Positions 54,757 to 64,000 of a DNA stretch of 64,000 nucleotides are shown here, piece by piece. Origin of the DNA: Hyphomicrobiales bacterium (lineage in GTDB: Bacteria; Pseudomonadota; Alphaproteobacteria; Rhizobiales; Rhizobiaceae); NCBI GenBank assembly GCA_900465685.1, contig UEGR01000007.1, positions 642,327 through 706,326 of the forward strand. The letters are read 5' to 3'. How positions within the stretch are numbered: position 1 is the first letter of the stretch; every line of letters starts with the position of its first letter. The notes beneath the pieces are model-generated. The model searched no databases. It was not told the DNA's origin and saw only the letters and a list, made by a program, of their open reading frames with translations. The translations under genes were made by a program, and so were the position numbers.

Positions 54757-57039
<2,283 letters not shown>

Positions 57040-57054
57040 CTAAGGAGACATCCC

Positions 57055-57675
57055 ATGAGCCTCGACGTCTGGCTGGCATTCACCGCTGCATCTATCGTGC
57101 TTCTGATCATTCCGGGGCCGACAGTTCTGCTCGTCGTTTCCTACGCGCTTGGACAGGGCTGGAAGACGGCTTTCCCGATGGCGGTGGGTGTGGCGCTTGG
57201 CGATTTCACGGCCATGACCCTGTCGATGTTAGGCGTCGGCGCGCTGCTCGCGGCTTCTGCAACTGTGTTCACGGCGGTCAAATGGATTGGTGCAGCCTAT
57301 CTCGTCTGGCTGGGCATCAAGCTGTTCCGGGCAGGCGGCACGATGAACGCCAAGGCGCGGCATGACAAGGTGCATCCGGCAAAGATGCTGGTTCACGCCT
57401 GGCTGGTGACGGCTCTCAACCCAAAGAGTATTACTTTCTTCGTGGCGTTTTTGCCGCAGTTTCTCAGCCCGCATCGGGATTTCCTGACCCAGATGTTGGT
57501 TTTTGAGAGCACGTTTCTGGTGCTCGCCTTCCTCAATGCCTTCGCTTATGCGCTGACAGCAGCGCGGGCGCGGCGCTTCTTTGCCAGCGAGCGGGCCTTG
57601 CGGATTTTCAATCGTGCCGGCGGAACCCTGCTGATCGGCGCTGGTGTGGCGACCGCGACGATCCGGTCAAGCTGA
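57055..57675 (+). CDS. LysE-family exporter
   Basis: 206 residues with six predicted membrane helices. [48 protein letters not shown] is the RhtB/LysE opening with the PGP motif. [22 protein letters not shown] carries the second motif. Exports amino acids or derivatives; which one is unknown. TAAGGAGACATCCC gives a strong ribosome site. It overlaps the convergent YaiI gene by 9 bases. Confidence 0.92.
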   Translation: MSLDVWLAFTAASIVLLIIPGPTVLLVVSYALGQGWKTAFPMAVGVALGDFTAMTLSMLGVGALLAASATVFTAVKWIGAAYLVWLGIKLFRAGGTMNAKARHDKVHPAKMLVHAWLVTALNPKSITFFVAFLPQFLSPHRDFLTQMLVFESTFLVLAFLNAFAYALTAARARRFFASERALRIFNRAGGTLLIGAGVATATIRSS

Positions 57676-58152
57676 GGTAAAACCGGCGCGCTTCAGCCGT
57701 ACAATCGCGAGATCGAGCGCCGACAGAAAGGCCGAACGGTCCTTCGGCGAAAATGGCGCCGGGCCGCCGGTGATTTCTCCGGCGGAACGTAACGAATCCA
57801 TCAGATTGCGTGTCGCGAGCGTGTTGCCGATGGTGCTCTGTGTGTGAACGCGCCCATTGGGCGCGATGACCGATGCGCCCTTTTCAAGTGAGCGGCTAGC
57901 AAGCGGAATATCGGCGGTGATGACGATTGCCCCCGGATGTGCATTTTCGGCGATCCAGTCGTCCGCCGCATCCAGCTTGTCCGAAACGACAACCCGTTCC
58001 ACCCGTTCGGCATCGCGCGGGATTGCCACGTGACTGTTGGCAACCAGCACCACCGGAAGGTTGTGACGCTCGGCGACGCGGTAGATTTCAGCCTTCACCG
58101 GGCAGGCATCGGCGTCGACAAGAATGCGGATCGTATTGGTTTCAGCGGTCAT
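57667..58152 (-). CDS. YaiI/YqxD-family protein (UPF0178)
   Basis: 161 residues, all of the DUF188 fold: [69 protein letters not shown], and [24 protein letters not shown]-like acidic pocket (D..D) suggests a nuclease, but function is not established. The gene ends inside the LysE gene end. Confidence 0.94.
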   Translation of the reverse strand: MTAETNTIRILVDADACPVKAEIYRVAERHNLPVVLVANSHVAIPRDAERVERVVVSDKLDAADDWIAENAHPGAIVITADIPLASRSLEKGASVIAPNGRVHTQSTIGNTLATRNLMDSLRSAGEITGGPAPFSPKDRSAFLSALDLAIVRLKRAGFTSA

Positions 58153-58267
58153 CCGTTCTCCATAAAAGGACCGGCGCCTTTTGGCAAATTGAACGCTGCA
58201 ATCAGATTTATGCGATAGGCGTTTCTAGCGAAGCGGTATATGGCGGGCCAAAATAAGAGAGTTTGTC

Positions 58268-59125
58268 ATGGCCGCCCGTTTCTTCCCCATCATGTTTGTT
58301 CTGCTCTGGGCCACTGGCTTTATCGGGGCCGGGCTGTCCATGCCCTATGCGGAACCCTTCACTTTCATGGCGGTGCGGTTCTCCATTGCGGCAGTCATCA
58401 TGACGCTCTGGGCGCTGGCAAGCAGGGCTGCGTGGCCGAAGGGGGCAACGCTGGTTCATGCAGCCATCGCTGGTTGTCTGATCCATGGCGCTTATCTCTC
58501 GGCACTGTTCTGGGCCGTGCATCACGGTCTACCTGCTGGCATGTCGGGCCTCGTCGCCGGTCTGCAGCCCATGCTCACAACGCTGATCGCCGCCATGCTT
58601 CTCGGGGAAAGAGCAAGCGGACGTCAGTGGGCGGGACTACTGATCGGTTTTCTTGGCGTGGCCATGGTCGTCTGGCCGAAGTTTTCCGCTGGTAGCGGCG
58701 TCGACCCGAAAAGCCTTGCCGCAGCTTTTTTTGCGGTGTTGGCCATCAGCACGGGCACGGTCTGGCAGAAGCGTTTTGGAACGACCGGCGATTTGAAGAC
58801 AGGCACTGCCGTTCAGTATATCGCCGCCGCTACGCTGACTGCTATCTGTGCCTTTGCGTTCGAAACCCGGGTGATGATCTGGTCGCCGCAGCTCATTTTC
58901 GCGCTGGTCTGGCTGACGCTGGCGATTTCCATCGGTGCGATTCTGGCGCTTTTGGTGATGATCCGCGAGGGTGCGATGTCGAAAGTCGCATCGCTGTTTT
59001 ATCTCGTGCCGGGCACAGCGGCGATCATGGCCTATCTGATTTTTGGCGAGACGCTCGGTCCGATCCAGATTGCAGGCATGGTCGTCACCACGCTTGGCGT
59101 GGCCCTGACGACGATGAAGCGCTGA
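58268..59125 (+). CDS. EamA/DMT-superfamily transporter
   Basis: 285 residues with ten predicted membrane helices in two repeats. Opens ARFFPIMFVLLWATGFIGAGLSMPYAEPFTFMAVRFSIAAVIM, a typical EamA first repeat. Closes with IFGETLGPIQIAGMVVTTLGVAL. Substrate unknown. Its stop codon touches the stop of the convergent YihY gene with no base between. Confidence 0.9.
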   Translation: MAARFFPIMFVLLWATGFIGAGLSMPYAEPFTFMAVRFSIAAVIMTLWALASRAAWPKGATLVHAAIAGCLIHGAYLSALFWAVHHGLPAGMSGLVAGLQPMLTTLIAAMLLGERASGRQWAGLLIGFLGVAMVVWPKFSAGSGVDPKSLAAAFFAVLAISTGTVWQKRFGTTGDLKTGTAVQYIAAATLTAICAFAFETRVMIWSPQLIFALVWLTLAISIGAILALLVMIREGAMSKVASLFYLVPGTAAIMAYLIFGETLGPIQIAGMVVTTLGVALTTMKR

Positions 59126-59989
59126 TTATTCGACGATCAAATCCGGCTGCTGCTCGCGTTTGCGGAAATTCATGATTGCGGCGTTGATTTCTGCGCCGAT
59201 GATGAAGATAGCCGACAGCATATAGAGGAAAACGATAGCCACCATGATCGAGGCAAGGCCCGCATAGGTGGAAACATAATTGGCAAAAGTCTCCAGATAT
59301 TTTGCGAAGGCGGTTGCCGAGGCAAGCCAGGCAAGAAGCGTGATGATGATGCCGGGCAGGATATCGCCAAGGCTGCGGCGACCGGCAGGCAGCCAGATAT
59401 GCACCATGAACAGCGCCAGCACCAGAACCGCCACGGCGACACTATAGCGCCAGAACGCGATAGTGCCGGTGAAGGGTGCAATGTCGGGAAACCATTGTTC
59501 GGCAATGCGCACGGCGAGCGGTGCGAGAACCAGCAGGAAGCTGATTGCCATCAGGCTGAGAGTGCCGACCAGAACGAAACCCAGGCTTTGCAGGCGGCAG
59601 AAGATGATCGAGCGCTGGTCGGTGACGCGATAGGCGCGGTTGAGCGCGATGCGCAGCGCCTCCACGCCATTGGAGGCAAAGTACGCAGCGGCGATCACAC
59701 TGAGGGTCAGAAGCCCCCGGCGCTGAACCGTCAGAACATTGGTCACTTCATTGGCGATGGGGGCCGCGATATTCGACGGCCACATGTCGAAAATGACATG
59801 GACCGCCGTTTGAGCAAATTCCTTGGTGCCGAGAAAGCTGGCCAGCGAAGTTGCGAAGATCAGGAAAGGAAACAGCGCCATCAGGCCCGACAGGGCGATG
59901 TGACTGGCAAAAGCCCAGCCGTCGTCCGAACTGAAATGACCAAGCACATCATAGGTAATCTGACGGAGAAAACGTCTGACTTTTCGCAT
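59126..59989 (-). CDS. YihY/BrkB-family inner-membrane protein
   Basis: 287 residues with five or six predicted membrane helices. DGWAFASHIALSGLMALFPFLIFATSLASFLG and TLSVIAAAYFASNGVEALRIALNRAYRV are the family signature. Once called ribonuclease BN by mistake; true function unknown. Monocistronic, head-to-head with the SDR gene. Confidence 0.93.
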   Translation of the reverse strand: MRKVRRFLRQITYDVLGHFSSDDGWAFASHIALSGLMALFPFLIFATSLASFLGTKEFAQTAVHVIFDMWPSNIAAPIANEVTNVLTVQRRGLLTLSVIAAAYFASNGVEALRIALNRAYRVTDQRSIIFCRLQSLGFVLVGTLSLMAISFLLVLAPLAVRIAEQWFPDIAPFTGTIAFWRYSVAVAVLVLALFMVHIWLPAGRRSLGDILPGIIITLLAWLASATAFAKYLETFANYVSTYAGLASIMVAIVFLYMLSAIFIIGAEINAAIMNFRKREQQPDLIVE

Positions 59990-60133
59990 CCGCAGATTTT
60001 ACCCCTTCGATCCTTGGCTCAAGTTTCAGACACTTAAATCTAGCATCACCTGTCAGATTGCAAGGGTTGCGCCGTTTTAAAGCCCTTGCGAATCAAGCAC
60101 TGTGGATGAAACGCGGTGGCAGGACAGGACGAA

Positions 60134-60976
60134 ATGGCTGAGGAACACGCAAATCGCAGCATCATCATAACCGGCTGTTCTTCCGGCATTGGCGCTTATT
60201 GCGCGGAAGCCTTGCATCGTCGTGGATGGCAGGTATTTGCCACCGCTCGCAAGGAACAGGATATCGCCGCTCTGCAAGCCAAAGGCATGGCGGCCTATTA
60301 TCTTGATTATGCCGAGCCGGACTCCATTGCTGCTCTTGCCGATGAAGTGTTGCGCAAGACGGATGGCAGGCTGGGTGCGTTGTTCAATAATGGTGCTTAT
60401 GCCCAGCCGGGCGCGGTCGAGGATTTGCCGGTGGAAGCGCTTCGCGCCCAGTTCGAAGCCAATTTCTTCGGCTGGCATGATCTGACGCGACGGGTGGTGC
60501 CCGTCATGCGCGGGCAGGGGCACGGGCGCATCGTTCATTGTTCGTCGATATTGGGGCTGGTGCCGATGAAATGGCGCGGCGCTTATGTCGCGTCCAAATT
60601 CGCCATTGAAGGGCTGATGCTGGCGCAGCGTATGGAGCTTGAAGGCTCCGGTGTGGAGGTTTCGCTGATCGAACCGGGGCCGATTGCATCGCAATTCACC
60701 TATAATGCCGCCCGGCATGCGCAGGCCAATATCGATCTGGAAGCTTCCGTGCATCGCGAACTTTATCAGCGCCAGATGGCCAAGCTGACAAGCGGCGGCA
60801 CCAAATCGAAGAACAAGCTTGGACCGGAAGCCGTCTATGATGTACTGCTTCACGCATTGGAGGCGCCGCGTCCACGTCCGCACTATGCGGTAACGAGACC
60901 GGCGAAACTGGGAATTCTGGCGCGCCGCCTGATGCCGTCGCGCTGGCTGTACCGGATGCTGTCCGATCAGTCTTGA
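60134..60976 (+). CDS. Short-chain dehydrogenase/reductase
   Basis: 280 residues from ATG 60134, with CAGGAC upstream; a GTG at 60116 is also in frame. Cofactor loop TGCSSGIGAYC, NNGAY, catalytic Ser in HCSSILG, YVASKFAIEGL (YxxxK). The Arg/Lys after the first strand (ATARKEQD) favours NADPH. The C-terminal extension with basic residues may touch membranes. Substrate unknown. Confidence 0.93.
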   Translation: MAEEHANRSIIITGCSSGIGAYCAEALHRRGWQVFATARKEQDIAALQAKGMAAYYLDYAEPDSIAALADEVLRKTDGRLGALFNNGAYAQPGAVEDLPVEALRAQFEANFFGWHDLTRRVVPVMRGQGHGRIVHCSSILGLVPMKWRGAYVASKFAIEGLMLAQRMELEGSGVEVSLIEPGPIASQFTYNAARHAQANIDLEASVHRELYQRQMAKLTSGGTKSKNKLGPEAVYDVLLHALEAPRPRPHYAVTRPAKLGILARRLMPSRWLYRMLSDQS

Positions 60977-61012
60977 AAAACAAGGGGCTGCGGATGATGG
61001 GAAGGGAACAAG

Positions 61013-61216
61013 ATGGACGTTGTGTTCAAAGGCGCAGCCATGGTGGCCATGCTCGCCGTTGCGATTGTGTTGATCATTGGCCTGCGCAATATGATGCGCG
61101 GTGGTGATGCCAATTTTTCCAACAAGATGATGCAGTTACGCGTATTCCTGCAGTTCATCGCAATCGTTCTGATCGTGGGCGCAATTTATTTCGCGCGGCA
61201 CACTGGCGGACAGTAA
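61013..61216 (+). CDS. HIG1-like twin transmembrane protein
   Basis: 67 residues with two membrane helices (about 5-24 and 42-61) joined by a short loop with the GLRNMMRGGDANFSNKMMQLRVFLQFIAI pattern of HIG1-type proteins. HIG1 domains help respiratory supercomplexes in mitochondria and bind cytochrome oxidase. Here it lies 3 bases before pduO and after an SDR, in a single transcript. Function inferred only from the fold. Confidence 0.87.
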   Translation: MDVVFKGAAMVAMLAVAIVLIIGLRNMMRGGDANFSNKMMQLRVFLQFIAIVLIVGAIYFARHTGGQ

Positions 61217-61219
61217 GCC

Positions 61220-61798
61220 ATGGTCAAGCTCAACAAAATTTACACGCGCACCGGCGATGACGGCACCACTGGCCTTGCCAGCGGCCCGCGCCGTCTGAAG
61301 TCCGATCTGCGTGTGGAAGCCTATGGCACGGTGGATGAAGCCAATGCCTGCATCGGCATGGCGCGGATTCATACCGGCGAATATGCTGAAATCGACGCGA
61401 TGCTCTCGCGCATCCAGAACGATCTTTTCGATCTCGGGGCCGATCTTTCGACGCCCGATGACGGCAAGCCGCTGGCTTATGAACCGCTGCGCATCATTGC
61501 GTCGCAGGTCGCGCGCGTGGAAGCGGATATCGATGGTCTCAACGCCAGTCTCCAGCCATTGCGCTCTTTCATTTTGCCGGGCGGCTCGGCGGCATCGGCA
61601 GCACTTCATCTGGCGCGCACGGTTTCACGCCGCGCCGAGCGCCTGATGGTGGCGCTGGCGAAGATTGAGGGCGAGGTGGTGTCGCCGGAGGCTCTGCAAT
61701 ATATCAACCGCCTCTCGGATTTTCTCTTCGTCGCCTCCCGCGCCGTCAATGACAACGGCGCGAAAGACGTGCTCTGGGTGCCAGGCGTAAATCGGTAG
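61220..61798 (+). CDS. pduO: Cob(I)alamin adenosyltransferase, PduO type
   Basis: Makes adenosylcobalamin from cob(I)alamin and ATP. 192 residues. ATP-binding N-terminus TRTGDDGTTGLASGPRRLKSDLRVEAYGTVDEANA, then LPGGSAASAALHLARTVSRRAERLM with the cobalamin-shielding R-x-x-C/A-R-R-A-E-R helix. Stop codon touches the stop of the convergent queE gene. Confidence 0.95.
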   Translation: MVKLNKIYTRTGDDGTTGLASGPRRLKSDLRVEAYGTVDEANACIGMARIHTGEYAEIDAMLSRIQNDLFDLGADLSTPDDGKPLAYEPLRIIASQVARVEADIDGLNASLQPLRSFILPGGSAASAALHLARTVSRRAERLMVALAKIEGEVVSPEALQYINRLSDFLFVASRAVNDNGAKDVLWVPGVNR

Positions 61799-62530
61799 TC
61801 AGACGCCCCGTTTGTTGCCCCAGATCAGCACATGCAACTGGGGCAGCACATGCGCTTCGAACCAGCGGTCTGCTATCACCGCGTCCACCAGCCATTCCAT
61901 GCGGCGCATGATGCCGTCAATGTCGATCAGCGCATCATCTGCTTCTGGCGGTGGCGGCGTGTGATTGCCGGGCTGGAGATAGACCGGCAGCTGGGGATGA
62001 CGCGCCGAGACATGCTTTGCGAAGGCATAATCGGCATCATCGAAGATCACGAATTTCAGCACCACACGCGGCTTCGGTCCTGCCGCTTCGACACAGGCCG
62101 CCAGCGCATCGGGATCAAATTCCATTTCGCTTGACGGTGGTTTGGGGCTAAGCACCAACGTGTCCAGCGCCGAAAACCAGTCCTTGGCGATAGAGCCTTG
62201 GGTTTCCAGCGCAAAGCGATAACCCTCCACCTTGCCATGGGCGATGAGAGGTCCAAGAGGTTGTATCGCCGGATTGCCGCCAGAAAGTGACACTGTTAAC
62301 GGCTTATTTCCCGAAAGTGTCGTCACTTCATGCCAGATGGCTTCGATACCCATAGGCTTCCATTCATGGCGAAAGCGGCTTTCGACCGCGTGCAGGCTGT
62401 CGCACCATGCGCAACGGTAGTCGCAGCCGCCTGTGCGCACGAAGACAGTCGGCTCGCCGATGAGCACGCCTTCGCCTTGAATGGTGGGGCCGAAAATCTC
62501 GCTGATGCGGATTTCGGATGCCGGTTTCAT
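61799..62530 (-). CDS. queE: 7-carboxy-7-deazaguanine synthase
   Basis: Radical-SAM enzyme that makes 7-carboxy-7-deazaguanine from the QueD product on the queuosine path. 243 residues from ATG 62528-62530. [11 protein letters not shown] at the start. The cluster-binding cysteines are [11 protein letters not shown] (CX3CX2C). [12 protein letters not shown] and LETQGS follow. The ATG overlaps the queD stop (ATGA). Last of the queC-queD-queE operon. Confidence 0.96.
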   Translation of the reverse strand: MKPASEIRISEIFGPTIQGEGVLIGEPTVFVRTGGCDYRCAWCDSLHAVESRFRHEWKPMGIEAIWHEVTTLSGNKPLTVSLSGGNPAIQPLGPLIAHGKVEGYRFALETQGSIAKDWFSALDTLVLSPKPPSSEMEFDPDALAACVEAAGPKPRVVLKFVIFDDADYAFAKHVSARHPQLPVYLQPGNHTPPPPEADDALIDIDGIMRRMEWLVDAVIADRWFEAHVLPQLHVLIWGNKRGV

Positions 62531-62895
62531 TGCTTTACACTTGGACGATATTCCGCCCATGTTTTTGGCGTTTCACTCACCCGCACGGCCGAAATTTCCG
62601 GCCAGCGCGAATGGCACCAGTCGAAGAAATGCTTTGCCAGCGTTTCGGCTGTGGTGTGTCCATGACCCAGCACATCGTTGAGATGCCGGTGATCGAAAGC
62701 GTCGTCAATATAGTGTTTGAACGGCGCCAGCTCGTGATAGTCGCGCACGAAGCCATGTCCGTTTAGACCGGCGGCGGAAAGCTCCACTTCAACGATGTAA
62801 TTATGCCCGTGCAGGCGCGCGCATTGATGATCGGCAGGTAGCCCGGTCAACTGGTGTGATGCAGAGAAATGAAACTCCTTGGTGATGCGAAACAT
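62527..62895 (-). CDS. queD: 6-carboxy-5,6,7,8-tetrahydropterin synthase
   Basis: Converts dihydroneopterin triphosphate on the queuosine path. 122 residues. Zinc-binding His residues in FHFSASHQL and [13 protein letters not shown]; catalytic Cys is replaced by the CARLHGHNY context (C in [10 protein letters not shown]), as usual. The ATG overlaps the queC TGA by one base (TGATG). Probably cotranscribed and translationally coupled. Confidence 0.95.
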   Translation of the reverse strand: MFRITKEFHFSASHQLTGLPADHQCARLHGHNYIVEVELSAAGLNGHGFVRDYHELAPFKHYIDDAFDHRHLNDVLGHGHTTAETLAKHFFDWCHSRWPEISAVRVSETPKTWAEYRPSVKQ

Positions 62896-63593
62896 CAGTC
62901 GTTCCTCCGCTCAACGGCTTCGCGCCAGAAATCGGCATCCTCATAGACGGTTGGGTCTGCGACGCCTGCGAGGTGAAATGCCTCGCGACGCTCAACACAG
63001 GTGCCGCAGCGACCGCAATGGTGTTCGCCGCCCTTGTAGCAGGACCATGTCGCCTCGAAAGGCGTGTCGTGTCTTGCACCATCGGTGACGATATCGGCCT
63101 TGGATGCACGCACATAGGGTGCCAGCAGCTTGATATCGGCATAGCCGTCCAGCGCATGATTCTGCATGGTCTGGAAGGCGTCGACGAAGCCGGGACGGCA
63201 ATCGGGATAGATGAAATGATCGCCGCCATGGACGGCCAGCGCCACCGCGTCGGCCTTTTGTGCGGCGGCCACACCAAAGGCAATCGCCAGCATGATGGCG
63301 TTGCGATTGGGTACGACGGTGATCTTCATCGTCTCTTCGGCATAGTGACCGTCCGGAACATCGATAGCATCAGTCAGTGCCGAGCCGGTGAGGCTGGCGC
63401 CGATGGTGCGGATATCGATAATCTGGTGCGGAACGCCGAGCCGTTCGGCGCAGGCTCTGGCTGAATCCAGTTCCTTCTTATGCCGCTGGCCGTAATCGAA
63501 GGAGAGAAGGGCAGTGAGTTCAAGTTCCGCTGCGATTCTATGCGCAAGCGAAACGGAGTCGAGTCCGCCGGAGCAGACGACAAGCGTTTTCAT
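62895..63593 (-). CDS. queC: 7-cyano-7-deazaguanine synthase
   Basis: ATP-dependent enzyme that makes preQ0 from 7-carboxy-7-deazaguanine. 232 residues. PP-loop VVCSGGLDSVSLAHR, and the C-terminal zinc cluster CYKGGEHHCGRCGTCVERREAF. First gene of the queCDE operon. The ribosome site AAGGA is part of a preQ1-I riboswitch directly upstream. queF, the next step to preQ1, is not in this window. Confidence 0.97.
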   Translation of the reverse strand: MKTLVVCSGGLDSVSLAHRIAAELELTALLSFDYGQRHKKELDSARACAERLGVPHQIIDIRTIGASLTGSALTDAIDVPDGHYAEETMKITVVPNRNAIMLAIAFGVAAAQKADAVALAVHGGDHFIYPDCRPGFVDAFQTMQNHALDGYADIKLLAPYVRASKADIVTDGARHDTPFEATWSCYKGGEHHCGRCGTCVERREAFHLAGVADPTVYEDADFWREAVERRND

Positions 63594-63602
63594 AGTCAGG
63601 GT

Positions 63603-63634
63603 TCCTTGTTTTGACCGGGTAGGCTGCGACCGGT
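63603..63634 (-). promoter_or_regulatory. preQ1-I riboswitch controlling queCDE
   Basis: Read on the minus strand, ACCGG pairs with CCGGT around the loop TCGCAGCCTAC. The tail CAAAACAAGGA follows at once. Loop and tail match the known preQ1-I (Tte-type) pattern UCGCAG-N-UAACCCC-AGUUAACAAAACAAGG very closely. The tail's AAGGA is the queC ribosome site, 9 bases before the ATG, so ligand binding should block translation. Function inferred from this resemblance and the target genes. Confidence 0.88.
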
Positions 63635-63659
63635 TAGTGCGGAGCGTGTCGTAAAGCAG

Positions 63660-63970
63660 GATGACGCCTTTGTAAACGCCACAGATAAGGGAACAGAAGG
63701 CACGATGAGGGATGTCGCAATCTGAGAATGAAGTTCTGTCAGAATAAATGGATATTAATCGATATAGATTGCCGAGGCTGATTGACGTGCACGTCAGGCG
63801 TCTTTACGTTTCCCGCCGATTTCTAATAGGAAGCGCCGTGGCTAAAGGCTTTGTCACAGTGCTTTTTTCGGAGCCGCTTCCATGTCGGATTCCCGTCGGA
63901 ATCTGACATGCGGGCGGTGTTTCATGGCGGCATAGTCGTGCCGCAGGATTCATTGAAGAGGTGGTCGCGG
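63660..63970. other. Intergenic region between queC and etfB
   Basis: About 310 bases without a gene. It holds the putative etfB promoter: TTGACG (63782-63787), 17 bases, TACGTT (63805-63810). A 14-bp perfect palindrome TGACGTGCACGTCA (63783-63796) overlaps the -35. A 13-base-arm inverted repeat CATGTCGGATTCC/GGAATCTGACATG (63881-63910) lies in the expected leader. Confidence 0.55.
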
Positions 63971-64000
63971 ATGAAAGTCCTTGTCGCAGTAAAACGTGTC
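63971..64000 (+). CDS. etfB: Electron transfer flavoprotein beta subunit (3' end missing)
   Basis: Only ten codons are visible (MKVLVAVKRV), the well-conserved start of EtfB, after a ribosome site AAGAGGTGG. EtfB with EtfA passes electrons from acyl-CoA and other dehydrogenases to ETF-ubiquinone oxidoreductase. The rest lies beyond the window. A candidate methyltransferase for this protein is at 26033-26689. Confidence 0.85.
   Translation, partial: MKVLVAVKRV

Overview
The window is chromosomal DNA of an alphaproteobacterium of the order Hyphomicrobiales (Rhizobiales), most likely Brucella in the wide sense (Ochrobactrum or Brucella). This rests on recognised gene neighbourhoods (rplS-leuC; amtB-ftsK-lolA-xthA; a cyclic-nucleotide protein beside a CenR-type regulator; tsaD/hemC-hemD-mic60-hemY; hisC-tyrA; lysA-lptM-argH), on CtrA-type boxes, and on dispersed palindromes of a kind common in this order. 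The species call is inference. Coding density is high. I see no tRNA, rRNA, IS element, prophage or CRISPR array, so this is mostly core genome.

Layout. 1-8.4 kb: end of rplS, leuC, a membrane diguanylate cyclase, a small secreted protein, a GNAT enzyme and the sdhCDAB operon. 8.4-18.2 kb: a VOC protein, OsmC, a Ubi-type hydroxylase, tesB, amtB behind a sigma-54 promoter, ftsK behind a CtrA box, lolA and xthA. 18.2-26 kb: an ABC-F ATPase preceded by an overlapping 34-codon reading frame, a cyclic-nucleotide-binding protein, a CenR-like regulator, an L,D-transpeptidase, an NCS2 purine permease, and a divergent MocR/EamA pair. 26-35 kb: a minus-strand run tsaD-gpsA-YciI-EVE-methyltransferase, divergent from hemC-hemD-mic60-hemY, then a TerB protein. 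35-43.2 kb: an MFS exporter, an aquaporin, a small lipoprotein, a DUF3426-like protein, ftsE-ftsX-YdcF, plsC and ppa. 43.2-50.1 kb: YggT, two methyltransferases, ChaC, DUF2125, tyrA, hisC and hpt. 50.4-57.7 kb: a very large DUF4175 protein, lysA, lptM, argH, a TlpA thioredoxin and a LysE exporter. 57.7-64 kb: YaiI, EamA, YihY, an SDR, a HIG1-like protein, PduO, a queC-queD-queE operon behind a preQ1-I riboswitch, and the first ten codons of etfB.

The genes join central respiration (SDH, ETF), heme and cell-envelope biogenesis (HemC/D/Y, Mic60, LolA, LptM, CenR, L,D-transpeptidase), cell division under CtrA (FtsK, FtsE/X) and queuosine synthesis. I found no clear undescribed multi-gene system. 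The best leads are regulatory or structural: the preQ1-I riboswitch; the overlapping leader frame at the ABC-F gene; TAGAGC-bounded palindromes that supply the stop codons of two genes; a double CTAG-bounded palindrome; and a candidate ETF-beta methyltransferase in the same window as etfB.
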